Shown here: positions 1-5,887 of the stretch, piece by piece
How positions within the stretch are numbered: position 1 is the first letter of the stretch
How the letters are laid out: each line of letters begins with the position of its first letter
NCBI GenBank assembly: GCA_946478915.1
Contig: CAMLER010000314.1
Coordinates: 1 to 6,322 of the forward strand
Direction of reading: 5' to 3'
Length of the DNA: 6,322 nt
Origin: an uncultured Chryseolinea sp.
GTDB taxonomy: Bacteria; Bacteroidota; Bacteroidia; Cytophagales; Cyclobacteriaceae
The notes under the pieces: generated by a model
What the model was told of the DNA's origin: nothing
Seen by the model: the letters and a program-made list of their open reading frames with translations, nothing else
The model's database searches: none
Made by a program: the position numbers and the translations under genes

Positions 1-87
1 CGTACTCATCATTGCATCCGTTTCCCGTATTCGATAAATACCTCATTATTGGTCTAATCGGAGAAACACAAAAGAATCGCAAATCAC

Positions 88-108
88 GCACTCACCATCT
101 TCGAGTGC
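88..108 (-). terminator. weak hairpin downstream of the beta-lactamase gene
   Basis: GCACTC (88-93) and GAGTGC (103-108) form a 6-bp stem with a 9-nt loop, about 35 nt beyond the beta-lactamase stop, past the heptamer tract. The minus strand downstream is only loosely T-rich (ATTCTTTTGTG). It could end the arginase/beta-lactamase transcript, but the stem is short and chance is plausible. Confidence 0.25.
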
Positions 109-144
109 AACCTCAAACCTCAAACCTTTAAACTTTAAACCTTA
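109..144. repeat. degenerate 7-8 nt tandem repeat (AACCTCA / AACCTTTA) after the beta-lactamase gene
   Basis: Five head-to-tail units read on the plus strand: AACCTCA (109-115), AACCTCA (116-122), AACCTTTA (123-130), AACTTTA (131-137) and AACCTTA (138-144). The last unit contains the reverse complement of the beta-lactamase TAA stop, so the tract begins exactly at the end of that gene. Such AAACCTTTAAACTTT-like tracts resemble simple intergenic repeats I recall from Bacteroidota; function is unknown. Confidence 0.7.
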
Positions 145-886
145 CTCAAACAATTTAATTGTATAGTCTAACAACTCTTGCCCTCCAATGTCGCCATGTC
201 CCGGAATTATCAATGTTGCGCCGGGAAAGGTAGATTTTACATTTTTGATAGTTGTCGGCCATGCTTTGACATTAGCATCAGCCGAGGTTTCCCTTTGCAG
301 CATCTACGGCTTTAACCATACAGCCTCCGAAAATTGTTGCTTCCTCTGGAATCCATGTGATAATGTTGTCACGGGTATGCGCTTCGCCGGGATAGAAGTT
401 GTGAATTTTGGACTTACCCACTTGCAGCACTAATTCTTTTTCAAATAGAAATTGTGGAACGTCGTGCAAATCCCCTTTTTGTTTCATCAACTCTGGGCCA
501 AGCTTGTGGCCATACGATTTGATTCCCGCTTTATGAAATTCCTTGAGGCCTCCCAGGCAGTCTTCATGAAAATGATTTACAATAATGGCTTTAATCGTCA
601 CGCCTGGATGCGCCGTCTTGAACCATGATAACAGTTGTGCTGAGTATTCATCGTTAGTCGGAGTATCACAAATAATTGCTTCACCTTCATTAATATAAAT
701 TAGTCCATTGCACTTCACTATAGTGGACTGATACTCAAAATCAGATATGTGTTGATAAAGATTGTTTTTCAATTTAATGACCGAAATACCTTCAGCAATC
801 CTTATTTCGTCAACTAAAGTTTGCGCCTGAACATTATTCATCGCTATTAGAGCCGGTAGCACAATTAAAGCATATAGGAATCGCAT
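142..886 (-). pseudogene. subclass B1 metallo-beta-lactamase gene with a +1 frameshift
   Basis: The first frame (886-278) encodes 202 residues and stops at TGA (280-278) directly after KGNLG. If one T (position 280 on the minus strand) is skipped, reading resumes as DANVKAWP and runs 45 codons to a TAA at 144-142. That segment includes IIPGHGDIGGQELLDYT, so the restored protein has 247 residues, normal for class B1. Residues 1-21 are a signal peptide (VQA|QT), so the mature enzyme would be periplasmic. All B1 zinc ligands appear: H105, H107 and D109 (NHFHED), H170 (GEAH), C189 (FGGCM) and, after the shift, H230 (GHG). The substrate-binding lysine K192 (CMVK, K224 in standard numbering) and N200 (KGN, N233) are present. 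These point to a genuine beta-lactamase rather than a general MBL hydrolase. The broken product lacks the last zinc histidine and should be inactive. The insertion is not in a homopolymer; a recent mutation or an assembly error fits equally well. Confidence 0.9.
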
Positions 887-929
887 ATCGTTTTAATACA
901 TGGTAAATCTAAAAGTTTAATTAAAGACA

Positions 930-1823
930 TCAATGTAACACTTCAGCAAGCAGGTTAACTAACATTCCGGCAACTTTTCCATGCTGGTCAAGTTTGGGAT
1001 TATAGATGCTTACAGTCATCCCAACCACATTATATGTTGAAATAAGATGAGACAGGATTTGTTGACATTCGCTAATGGATACGCCTCCTGGCATGCGATA
1101 GTCAACTGCTGGATTGCTACTATCTTCAATCACATCCGTGTCAAAGTGAATCCAGAAACCATTCATGGCGGTACTCTTAAACTTTTCTCTAATTGCATAA
1201 ACGGTGCACTGTACTCCCTGCTCGCGAATAAAAATTGCATCAAAGCATTTTATGTGTGTATCACGTATATCTGGTGAGTTGTAATGCAAAGTTTCGTCAA
1301 TGTCTCGCTGTCCGATGTGAACGACATTTTCTTGCCTTACGTACGGACGAGCACCGTTTATGTTGGTCAAAGTTTCCGGGCCGGCGCCTGTAACTAATGC
1401 AAGGTCCATGTCAGCTGCTTCGCCTGTCGATGATGTTTCGGGACTATAAAAGTCAGCGTGACCGTCAACAAAGAACAGACCATATGTTCCTTTTTGTTTT
1501 AGCCCATGCATTACGCCGATAAGAATGCTGCAATCGCCTCCCAGTACTAAAAGGAATTTGTTTTTCGAGGCATGCGATTGAATGGTGTTGCTGAGGGAAA
1601 TAGAAAATTGCTCAAGTGCTCTGACGTTCAAGATATGTCCAGAGGGTCGATCTGTGTCATATAAATGATTTAGTGTAGGCACTTCGACAATCGTTCCGGC
1701 AGCATCAATCTTCGATATCAATCCCTTTGCTAAAAGAGTTGAGGCCAACTCCTCAACTCCAGTTGGCCTCAGACCAAGAATTGATGCAGCAGTGATCACC
1801 TGGATTCTATCTTTAAACCGCAT
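930..1823 (-). CDS. arginase-superfamily (ureohydrolase fold) protein, atypical active site
   Basis: A 297-residue cytosolic protein without signal peptide, about the length of arginases and agmatinases. The metal-site blocks appear in order: LVLGGDCS (93-99), FFVDGHADF (117-125) and HFDTDVIED (226-234), followed by PAVDYRMPGG (238-247). Against rat arginase I, D120, H122, D124, D228 and D230 match D124, H126, D128, D232 and D234. The first metal histidine (H101, in GGDHS) is C98 here. The third aspartate of the DxDxxD block is E233. The glutamate that holds the guanidinium group (E277) aligns with I273 in VSIYNPKLD. From memory, GGDCS together with a TVxxPxLD segment is typical of a widespread subfamily annotated only as 'arginase family protein'. 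Hydrolysis of arginine or agmatine should not be assumed; another C-N bond substrate is possible. An in-frame TGA just upstream makes ATG 1823 the first start. A strong Shine-Dalgarno precedes it, and the beta-lactamase gene follows after 43 nt. Confidence 0.88.
   Translation of the reverse strand: MRFKDRIQVITAASILGLRPTGVEELASTLLAKGLISKIDAAGTIVEVPTLNHLYDTDRPSGHILNVRALEQFSISLSNTIQSHASKNKFLLVLGGDCSILIGVMHGLKQKGTYGLFFVDGHADFYSPETSSTGEAADMDLALVTGAGPETLTNINGARPYVRQENVVHIGQRDIDETLHYNSPDIRDTHIKCFDAIFIREQGVQCTVYAIREKFKSTAMNGFWIHFDTDVIEDSSNPAVDYRMPGGVSISECQQILSHLISTYNVVGMTVSIYNPKLDQHGKVAGMLVNLLAEVLH
1740..1771 (-). repeat. perfect 11-bp inverted repeat within the arginase-family coding sequence
   Basis: TGAGGCCAACT at 1740-1750 and AGTTGGCCTCA at 1761-1771 (plus strand) are exact reverse complements separated by 10 nt. 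In the mRNA they would form an 11-bp hairpin over codons 18-28 (LRPTGVEELAS), about 50 nt after the start codon. The DNA symmetry is seen directly; any effect on translation or mRNA stability is inference. It sits too far inside the gene to be a conventional terminator and has no U-tract. Confidence 0.7.
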
Positions 1824-1835
1824 ATACCTGTGCTT

Positions 1836-1844
1836 TCACCTCCT
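1836..1844 (-). promoter_or_regulatory. perfect 9-nt Shine-Dalgarno sequence (AGGAGGTGA) before the arginase-family gene
   Basis: AGGAGGTGA on the minus strand is fully complementary to the conserved TCACCTCCT at the 3' end of 16S rRNA. It ends 12 nt before ATG 1823, and the GGAGG core is 15 nt from the ATG, longer than ideal. No other start codon in the arginase frame lies between, and the frame is closed by a TGA formed by the site itself. The other complete starts in the window have no such site. The site also lies inside a 20-codon overlapping reading frame (1858-1796), so chance or peptide coding cannot be excluded. Confidence 0.6.
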
Positions 1845-1918
1845 AACCCAATCAACATACGAATGGTTATTGCTTGTATTCCAAATCATAATAAAAGGCA
1901 AAAACCAGATTATCGATA

Positions 1919-2054
1919 CGGATAACGAAAAGAAAAAGGCTATTATGTAAGCAATAGGAAGTAGCGCTCGGATAACTGATAACAGATAACGGATTCCGAA
2001 GCTATCGGACCGGATAACGAATCCCGATAGCCATCGGGACGGATAACGGATAAC
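1919..2054. repeat. GTTATCN heptamer cluster with two diverged hairpin units
   Basis: On the minus strand seven GTTATCN heptamers occur. Two are in tandem at 2054-2041, one is at 2018-2012, three are in tandem at 1990-1970 (ending T, A, C), and one is at 1926-1920. The first shares the G of the upstream gene's TAG stop. Between them lie two related units with period 28-29 nt (1985-2012 and 2013-2041 on the plus strand). Each has GATAAC followed by a dyad: TCCCGAT/ATCGGGA with loop AGCC at 2022-2039, and TCCGA/TCGGA at 1995-2009. Similar GTTATCC/GTTATCA tracts are, as far as I recall, common intergenic elements in Bacteroidota chromosomes. No coding potential is seen here. Confidence 0.8.
2022..2039 (-). 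terminator. possible terminator hairpin after the OmpA-family gene
   Basis: A perfect 7-bp stem (TCCCGAT/ATCGGGA) with a 4-nt AGCC loop (plus-strand reading) lies about 14 nt past the TAG stop of the PorE-like gene. The position suits a transcription terminator or 3'-end-protecting structure, but no T-run follows on the minus strand, so it is not a classical intrinsic terminator. Being part of a repeated unit, it may instead be a dispersed palindrome. Confidence 0.4.
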
Positions 2055-4039
2055 TATTTAATAATCTCAATCTCCGTTCGCCGATTGATCTCTCGTCCAC
2101 CTTCTTCGTCGTCGTTCGACACAATGGGTCTTTCAGATCCATAGCCTTTGGCGGACAATCGGTTTGCTGCGATGCCATTTTGGACAAGGTAATTCACAAC
2201 GGCGGATGCACGCTTTAATGAGAGTGCTTTGTTGGAGGCGACATTCCCCAGATTGTCGGTATGACCGTTGATCTGGACGCGCAGGTGGCTATCCCGGGCG
2301 AGAAGATCACGAATGTTCTCAACCTCTGCAATCGATTCTTTTTTCAGGTCGGATTTTCCGGTGTCGAAGAACACGTTTCGCAAAACAACTTTAGAGCCGA
2401 CTTCTGCCTTGACCATGATGATATGGGTATCGATTTCCTGATACTCCGCGAATTGAGGAACATTGAAGTTGATGGAATTGAACAGGTACCCTGCCTTTTG
2501 TGTAGCCACCCCGTAGTTTCCGCCATGAGGAATGACAAGCTCAAATTCTCCCGTTGCCGGATCCGAACTCAATTTAGTTATCACCTTGTTGGTGACATTA
2601 TCTACCAATGAAATTACAGCAGACAGGGGAGAAGCGTTGGTTTCGTCGATCACTTTTCCTTTAAGGAGTGTGACAACCTTTGCCATTTTATGCACTTCAA
2701 TTTGAGCGTCTACAAATTCCTCATGCTTGGGAATTTCAGGCTTTGCGGCCACTATATTCGGCTTTTCAACCGGCTTGGGTTTCGGTTTGTATTTCGGCTC
2801 GAGAAATGTAATGGAATAAATATCGGCATCACCAAGGCCACCTTCTTTTGCAGTGGAAAAGTAGCCTTTCTTTTTATCGGGTGAGAGAGTAAAGAACCCA
2901 TCATATTCCCACGAGTTGAGCGGGTACCCCATGTTTTCTGGTTTCTTCCATTTATTGTTGACAAACTCCGTAACAAAAATGTCGCTGTTACCCAGTCGCG
3001 GATGCCCGTCAGAAGAAAAATAAAGGGTAACGCCGTCATGATGTATAAAGGGCGAGTCCTCGTTGTTCGCTGTATTGATGACTGGTCCCAGGTTAACCGC
3101 CTTACCCCAGTCGCCCTTACCGTCAAGTTTGCTCATGTAAATATCCAATTCTCCGAATCCGCCGGGACGGTTGCTGGCAAAAAATAGAGTTTTTCCATCT
3201 GCTGTTATGCTTGCACACGTTTCAAAAAACATTGCTGTGTTTATATTTTTATTCAATGCTTTGGGCGTGGTCCATTCATCGCCGTTGCGCGTAGAGGTAT
3301 AGATATCTCCTTCTCCTTCTTCGTAGTAAAGGAATAGGGTCTTTCCGTCCGGAGACAACGAGGCAGCAGCGTCGTTGTATTTAATATTTACGTTTGGACT
3401 TATCGGTTTTGGTGCCGACCATGTGTTATTCGATTTATAGCTCACAAAAATGTCTTCGAAGTTCGCATTTGCTTTTGCTCTTGCCGGATCATCTGTTCGG
3501 TTTGAGGTAAAAATTAATGTGTTTCCATCTGCAGAGATGATGGGAGAGTAATCATTGTAGGGCGTATTTACTCCTGCGCCGAGATTTTCAATAATGACAT
3601 TCAACTCATTTTGTGACAGCGAATCTGCCACCTGGCATTCGGCGATTTTTTCATCCGCAATACTGGCGAGGTTTTGCCTCTTTTTCTTGAAACGTTCGAA
3701 GTGTTCAATGGCAAGTTTGAATGAGTTTGTATTTTGAAAAGCGATACCAAGGTGGTAGTCAATGTCGGGATTTACAGCTGGATTGAGGCGGTACGCTTTA
3801 TCAATGTAAGTCGCTGCTTTTGATTTAGTTTCTGAGTATAAATAAGTTTGTCCAATCTTGAAGTTAAGATACGCATCATCAGGATTGATTTCCTGGGCCG
3901 CTAGATATGACGCGAGAGCATTCTTGTAGTCCTTTTTGCCATAGTGTTTTTCACCCGCAGCTACCAGCGCCTTGAAGTCTTGCGCATTGCCGACGAACAC
4001 ACTTAAAATCAGATAAACGGTAATAAAATATTTGCTCAT
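2054..4039 (-). CDS. TPR - PD40 beta-propeller - CRD - OmpA envelope protein, PorE-like architecture
   Basis: A 661-residue exported protein. Residues 1-19 are a signal peptide (cleavage likely after GNA, before QDF), without a lipobox cysteine. Residues about 23-135 are TPR-like helices (for example DYKNALASYLAAQEINPDD). Five PD40/WD40-like propeller strands follow near 161-181, 221-247, 271-301, 325-355 and 377-410, each with the YSPxISADGxTLxFTSNR or DIY pattern. A Lys/Pro-rich linker covers about 414-440. A carboxypeptidase-regulatory-like beta fold (LLKGKVIDETNASPLSAVI...) covers about 458-545, and an OmpA-type peptidoglycan-binding domain covers about 550-660. D595 (NGHTDN) and R610 (SLKR) have the 15-residue spacing of the residues that bind diaminopimelate in OmpA domains. 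This domain order matches P. gingivalis PorE, which links the type IX machine to peptidoglycan, but PorE is a lipoprotein and Bacteroidota carry several paralogues. The role is therefore inferred as outer-membrane/peptidoglycan tethering. The start ATG has no Shine-Dalgarno. Confidence 0.93.
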   Translation of the reverse strand: MSKYFITVYLILSVFVGNAQDFKALVAAGEKHYGKKDYKNALASYLAAQEINPDDAYLNFKIGQTYLYSETKSKAATYIDKAYRLNPAVNPDIDYHLGIAFQNTNSFKLAIEHFERFKKKRQNLASIADEKIAECQVADSLSQNELNVIIENLGAGVNTPYNDYSPIISADGNTLIFTSNRTDDPARAKANANFEDIFVSYKSNNTWSAPKPISPNVNIKYNDAAASLSPDGKTLFLYYEEGEGDIYTSTRNGDEWTTPKALNKNINTAMFFETCASITADGKTLFFASNRPGGFGELDIYMSKLDGKGDWGKAVNLGPVINTANNEDSPFIHHDGVTLYFSSDGHPRLGNSDIFVTEFVNNKWKKPENMGYPLNSWEYDGFFTLSPDKKKGYFSTAKEGGLGDADIYSITFLEPKYKPKPKPVEKPNIVAAKPEIPKHEEFVDAQIEVHKMAKVVTLLKGKVIDETNASPLSAVISLVDNVTNKVITKLSSDPATGEFELVIPHGGNYGVATQKAGYLFNSINFNVPQFAEYQEIDTHIIMVKAEVGSKVVLRNVFFDTGKSDLKKESIAEVENIRDLLARDSHLRVQINGHTDNLGNVASNKALSLKRASAVVNYLVQNGIAANRLSAKGYGSERPIVSNDDEEGGREINRRTEIEIIK

Positions 4040-4052
4040 GCGGTCAATACGC

Positions 4053-4111
4053 TTTTCCCTACACTCAAGTCATGTAAACTAAAAGATAGAGCTTATAAAA
4101 TGCAGGGAAAA
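4053..4111. repeat. 8-bp inverted repeat flanking the candidate promoter of the OmpA-family gene
   Basis: TTTTCCCT (4053-4060) and AGGGAAAA (4104-4111) are perfect reverse complements separated by 43 nt within the 112-nt gap between the D-aminoacylase-like and OmpA-family genes. They bracket the TATCTTTT candidate box. The spacing suggests either a split operator or coincidence; no hairpin of this loop size is expected to be stable. Confidence 0.3.
4081..4088 (-). promoter_or_regulatory. possible -7 promoter element for the OmpA-family gene
   Basis: TATCTTTT on the minus strand matches seven of eight positions (counting the two free ones) of the Bacteroidota -7 consensus TAnnTTTG, 41 nt before the start codon at 4039. 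No TTG-type -33 element is visible at the expected distance, so support is weak. A similar CTATCTTT lies before the D-aminoacylase-like gene. Confidence 0.25.
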
Positions 4112-4151
4112 TTGGTTTCCGGTGGTAACCTTACATTGATGCTAACCGGTT

Positions 4152-5792
4152 TTATTTTTTCCAACCCGGGCCCTTCAGAAACCTGCCCGGCTTGGCGCCT
4201 GTGTGATCGCCATTTTCGAGAACCTGTACTCCGTTGATAAAGACATGTTCTACACCTTCGGCATATTCCTTCGGACTATCAAAGGTTGCCTTGTCACGGA
4301 TTGAATCTGCATTAAAAATGACCACGTCGGCGAAACTACCTGGAGAAAGTTTACCCCTTTTATTAAGCTTCAAATTGGCGGCAGGCAGACTGGTCAGTCG
4401 TCTGATACCTTCCTGGAGAGAGACCACTTTTTCTTCGCGAACATATTTGCCTAAGAACCTTGCGAATGTCCCATACGCCCTGGGATGCGTACCCCACTCC
4501 GAGAAAATTTCAGCATCCGACATTGCTGCTGCGTCAGATCCAAAGCTGACGTAAGGGAGGGCGAGCATCTTTTTTATATTATCTTCTGATATCAGAAAGT
4601 ATATCGCCGCAATCGTAGACTTATCTCTTATGATAAGATCCAACACCGTCTGGTCTGCGTCCTTACCGTGCATCCGCGCCACTTCATCAAGGCGTTTTCC
4701 CCGATAAAGTTTGTTAAGTGAATCAAGACGAAAACCGAGAAGCATCACGTCCTTCGGGTCAGAATTTTTTGTAGGGATTCCCAACCGCATTTCATCAAGC
4801 ACACGTTTTCGCACTGCAGGGTTTCTCAACCTCTTTCGCATGGCGACAGCACCGCCTTCCTGTACCCAGGTAGGTAGCCGGGCCGTTAGTCCAGTAGCGC
4901 TTGCCTGATAGGTATACATATTAGCCGTAATCCGAAGACCAGCCCTTTGAGCGCTATCTATTTTTGCAATTACGGTATCCACCTTATTCCAGTTCCGCGC
5001 GTGATTAATTTTCAGGTGATAAATTTCTGAATGAATATTGGCCTCCTTTGATATTCTGAACGTTTCGTTAAGTGCTCCTAAAATATTGTCGCTTTCGCTA
5101 CGCATGTGGGTTATATACATACCTCCGTGTTCGGACGCGACCTTAGCAAGCTCAATGAGCTCTTCTGTTGATGCATAGTCAGCTGGGGCATAGATCAGCG
5201 AGGAACCGAGGCCCATTGCGCCTTCCTCCATTGCTTGGCGAACCAAATTTTTCATTCGTGACAACTCCTGTTCATTGGGTGGACGATCTTCATGCCCGAG
5301 CTCGTGTATCCTGATGGATGTCGCTCCCACAAATGATGCAACGTTTGGGCTAACGCCTTTTTTCAGAAGGTATTGGAAATAGCCGCCCAGCGTAGTCCAC
5401 AGACTATCCACCGGTTTCGCAGTAGGTTTTCGTTTCACTGGCCCCGGCGACCACCCTTCTCCAAATACTTCTAGTGTAATACCTTGTTTGATATCACTCA
5501 CGCCGCGTCCGTCCATGAGTAAGCTTCGATCTGCCCAGCTTAACATATTGATAAAGCCGGGAGCGACAGCCAATCCTTTGGCATTGATTTCTTTTTTTCC
5601 TTTTGCATCGGAAAGATCTCCCATTGCTGCGATGGTATCGGATTGAAGGGCAATGTCACCGGCAAAATGAGGTGAACCCGTACCATCGTAGATGTTACCA
5701 CCGCGAATAATTACATCAAATTCCTTAACTGGCTTTTTTGTACACGCCAGTATTATAGTTAATCCGACGCCAAAAAGTATGAGATAGCGCAT
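4152..5792 (-). CDS. D-aminoacylase-like amidohydrolase lipoprotein with atypical metal site
   Basis: A 546-residue amidohydrolase-superfamily protein of the N-acyl-D-amino-acid deacylase branch. Residues 1-17 form a lipoprotein signal ending in the lipobox ILAC, with C17 the predicted lipidated cysteine. No acidic export signal follows (TKKPVKEF), so I infer a periplasm-facing membrane anchor. The small N-terminal beta domain starts at DVIIRGGNIYDGTG (residues 26-39), and the TIM barrel starts near VAPGFI (76-81). H229 (ITHMR), H259 (IYHLK), D420 (SFGSD) and HPRAYGTF (436-443) match conserved D-aminoacylase positions. However, the usual HTHDD after PGFI is replaced by NMLSWAD (82-88), and the usual GNCG metal cysteine region reads GEGW (111-114). 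The C-terminal half closes with GSFADVVIFN and GRFLKGPG, as in the family. Family members remove acyl groups from N-acyl-D-amino acids; activity here is uncertain. The ATG at 5792 gives the complete lipoprotein signal; no Shine-Dalgarno is visible. The TAA stop lies 112 nt before the next gene. Confidence 0.9.
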   Translation of the reverse strand: MRYLILFGVGLTIILACTKKPVKEFDVIIRGGNIYDGTGSPHFAGDIALQSDTIAAMGDLSDAKGKKEINAKGLAVAPGFINMLSWADRSLLMDGRGVSDIKQGITLEVFGEGWSPGPVKRKPTAKPVDSLWTTLGGYFQYLLKKGVSPNVASFVGATSIRIHELGHEDRPPNEQELSRMKNLVRQAMEEGAMGLGSSLIYAPADYASTEELIELAKVASEHGGMYITHMRSESDNILGALNETFRISKEANIHSEIYHLKINHARNWNKVDTVIAKIDSAQRAGLRITANMYTYQASATGLTARLPTWVQEGGAVAMRKRLRNPAVRKRVLDEMRLGIPTKNSDPKDVMLLGFRLDSLNKLYRGKRLDEVARMHGKDADQTVLDLIIRDKSTIAAIYFLISEDNIKKMLALPYVSFGSDAAAMSDAEIFSEWGTHPRAYGTFARFLGKYVREEKVVSLQEGIRRLTSLPAANLKLNKRGKLSPGSFADVVIFNADSIRDKATFDSPKEYAEGVEHVFINGVQVLENGDHTGAKPGRFLKGPGWKK

Positions 5793-5800
5793 GTGAAAAA

Positions 5801-5855
5801 GTAAGCTGGAAAGATAGCGGTTTTGGTTGGTGAATTCTCCTGTTTCACCGCTTAC
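5801..5855 (-). promoter_or_regulatory. overlapping inverted repeats in the leader of the D-aminoacylase-like gene
   Basis: Three 6-bp inverted repeats share this 55-nt stretch (plus-strand positions): GTAAGC 5801-5806 with GCTTAC 5850-5855; AGCGGT 5816-5821 with ACCGCT 5847-5852; and GGTGAA 5829-5834 with TTCACC 5844-5849. The first and third can coexist, while the second competes with both. On the minus strand the outer pair is followed by TTTTT just before the ATG, so it could act as terminator of the T9SS gene or as an attenuator-like leader. Short stems make chance pairing quite possible. Confidence 0.3.
5809..5816 (-). promoter_or_regulatory. possible -7 promoter element for the D-aminoacylase-like gene
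   Basis: TATCTTTC on the minus strand resembles the Bacteroidota -7 box TAnnTTTG, ending 16 nt before ATG 5792. It shares the 8-mer CTATCTTT with the candidate before the OmpA-family gene. It would leave a leader of about 10 nt. No matching -33 box is visible. Confidence 0.2.
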
Positions 5856-5887
5856 CTGAGGTTTTCTGCGGTAGGATAACTGCTAAG

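Noticed and set aside
1..46. Open minus-strand reading frame from ATG at 46 to the window edge (MRYLSNTGNG...)
   Set aside because: Only 15 codons are visible, with no recognisable motif and no ribosome site; it cannot be told from chance.
188..433. 81-codon plus-strand frame across the beta-lactamase break point
   Set aside because: It is the shadow of the two beta-lactamase frames, which carry the zinc-ligand motifs on the minus strand.
1881..1895. Possible promoter TTATTATGATTTG upstream of the arginase-family gene
   Set aside because: The TA and TTTG parts are separated by three instead of two bases, and no -33 element lies at the right distance.
2752..3126. 124-codon minus-strand frame overlapping the OmpA-family gene in another frame
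   Set aside because: The main frame there encodes conserved PD40 blades; the alternative translation is rich in Arg/Thr/Ser with no domain.
4234..4554. 106-codon plus-strand open frame inside the D-aminoacylase-like gene
   Set aside because: It is antisense to a clearly conserved coding region and its translation has no recognisable features; the same holds for the other plus-strand frames opposite the OmpA-family and arginase-family genes.
142..5792. Idea that beta-lactamase, D-aminoacylase-like and OmpA-family genes form a cell-wall or beta-lactam response cluster
   Set aside because: The gaps contain repeats and possible terminators, the arginase-family gene has no link to the cell wall, no regulator is present, and the D-aminoacylase substrate is unknown.
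5874..5880. Single GTTATCC heptamer just after the T9SS gene stop
   Set aside because: One 7-mer in 6.3 kb on two strands is expected by chance; it lacks tandem neighbours and a hairpin unit.
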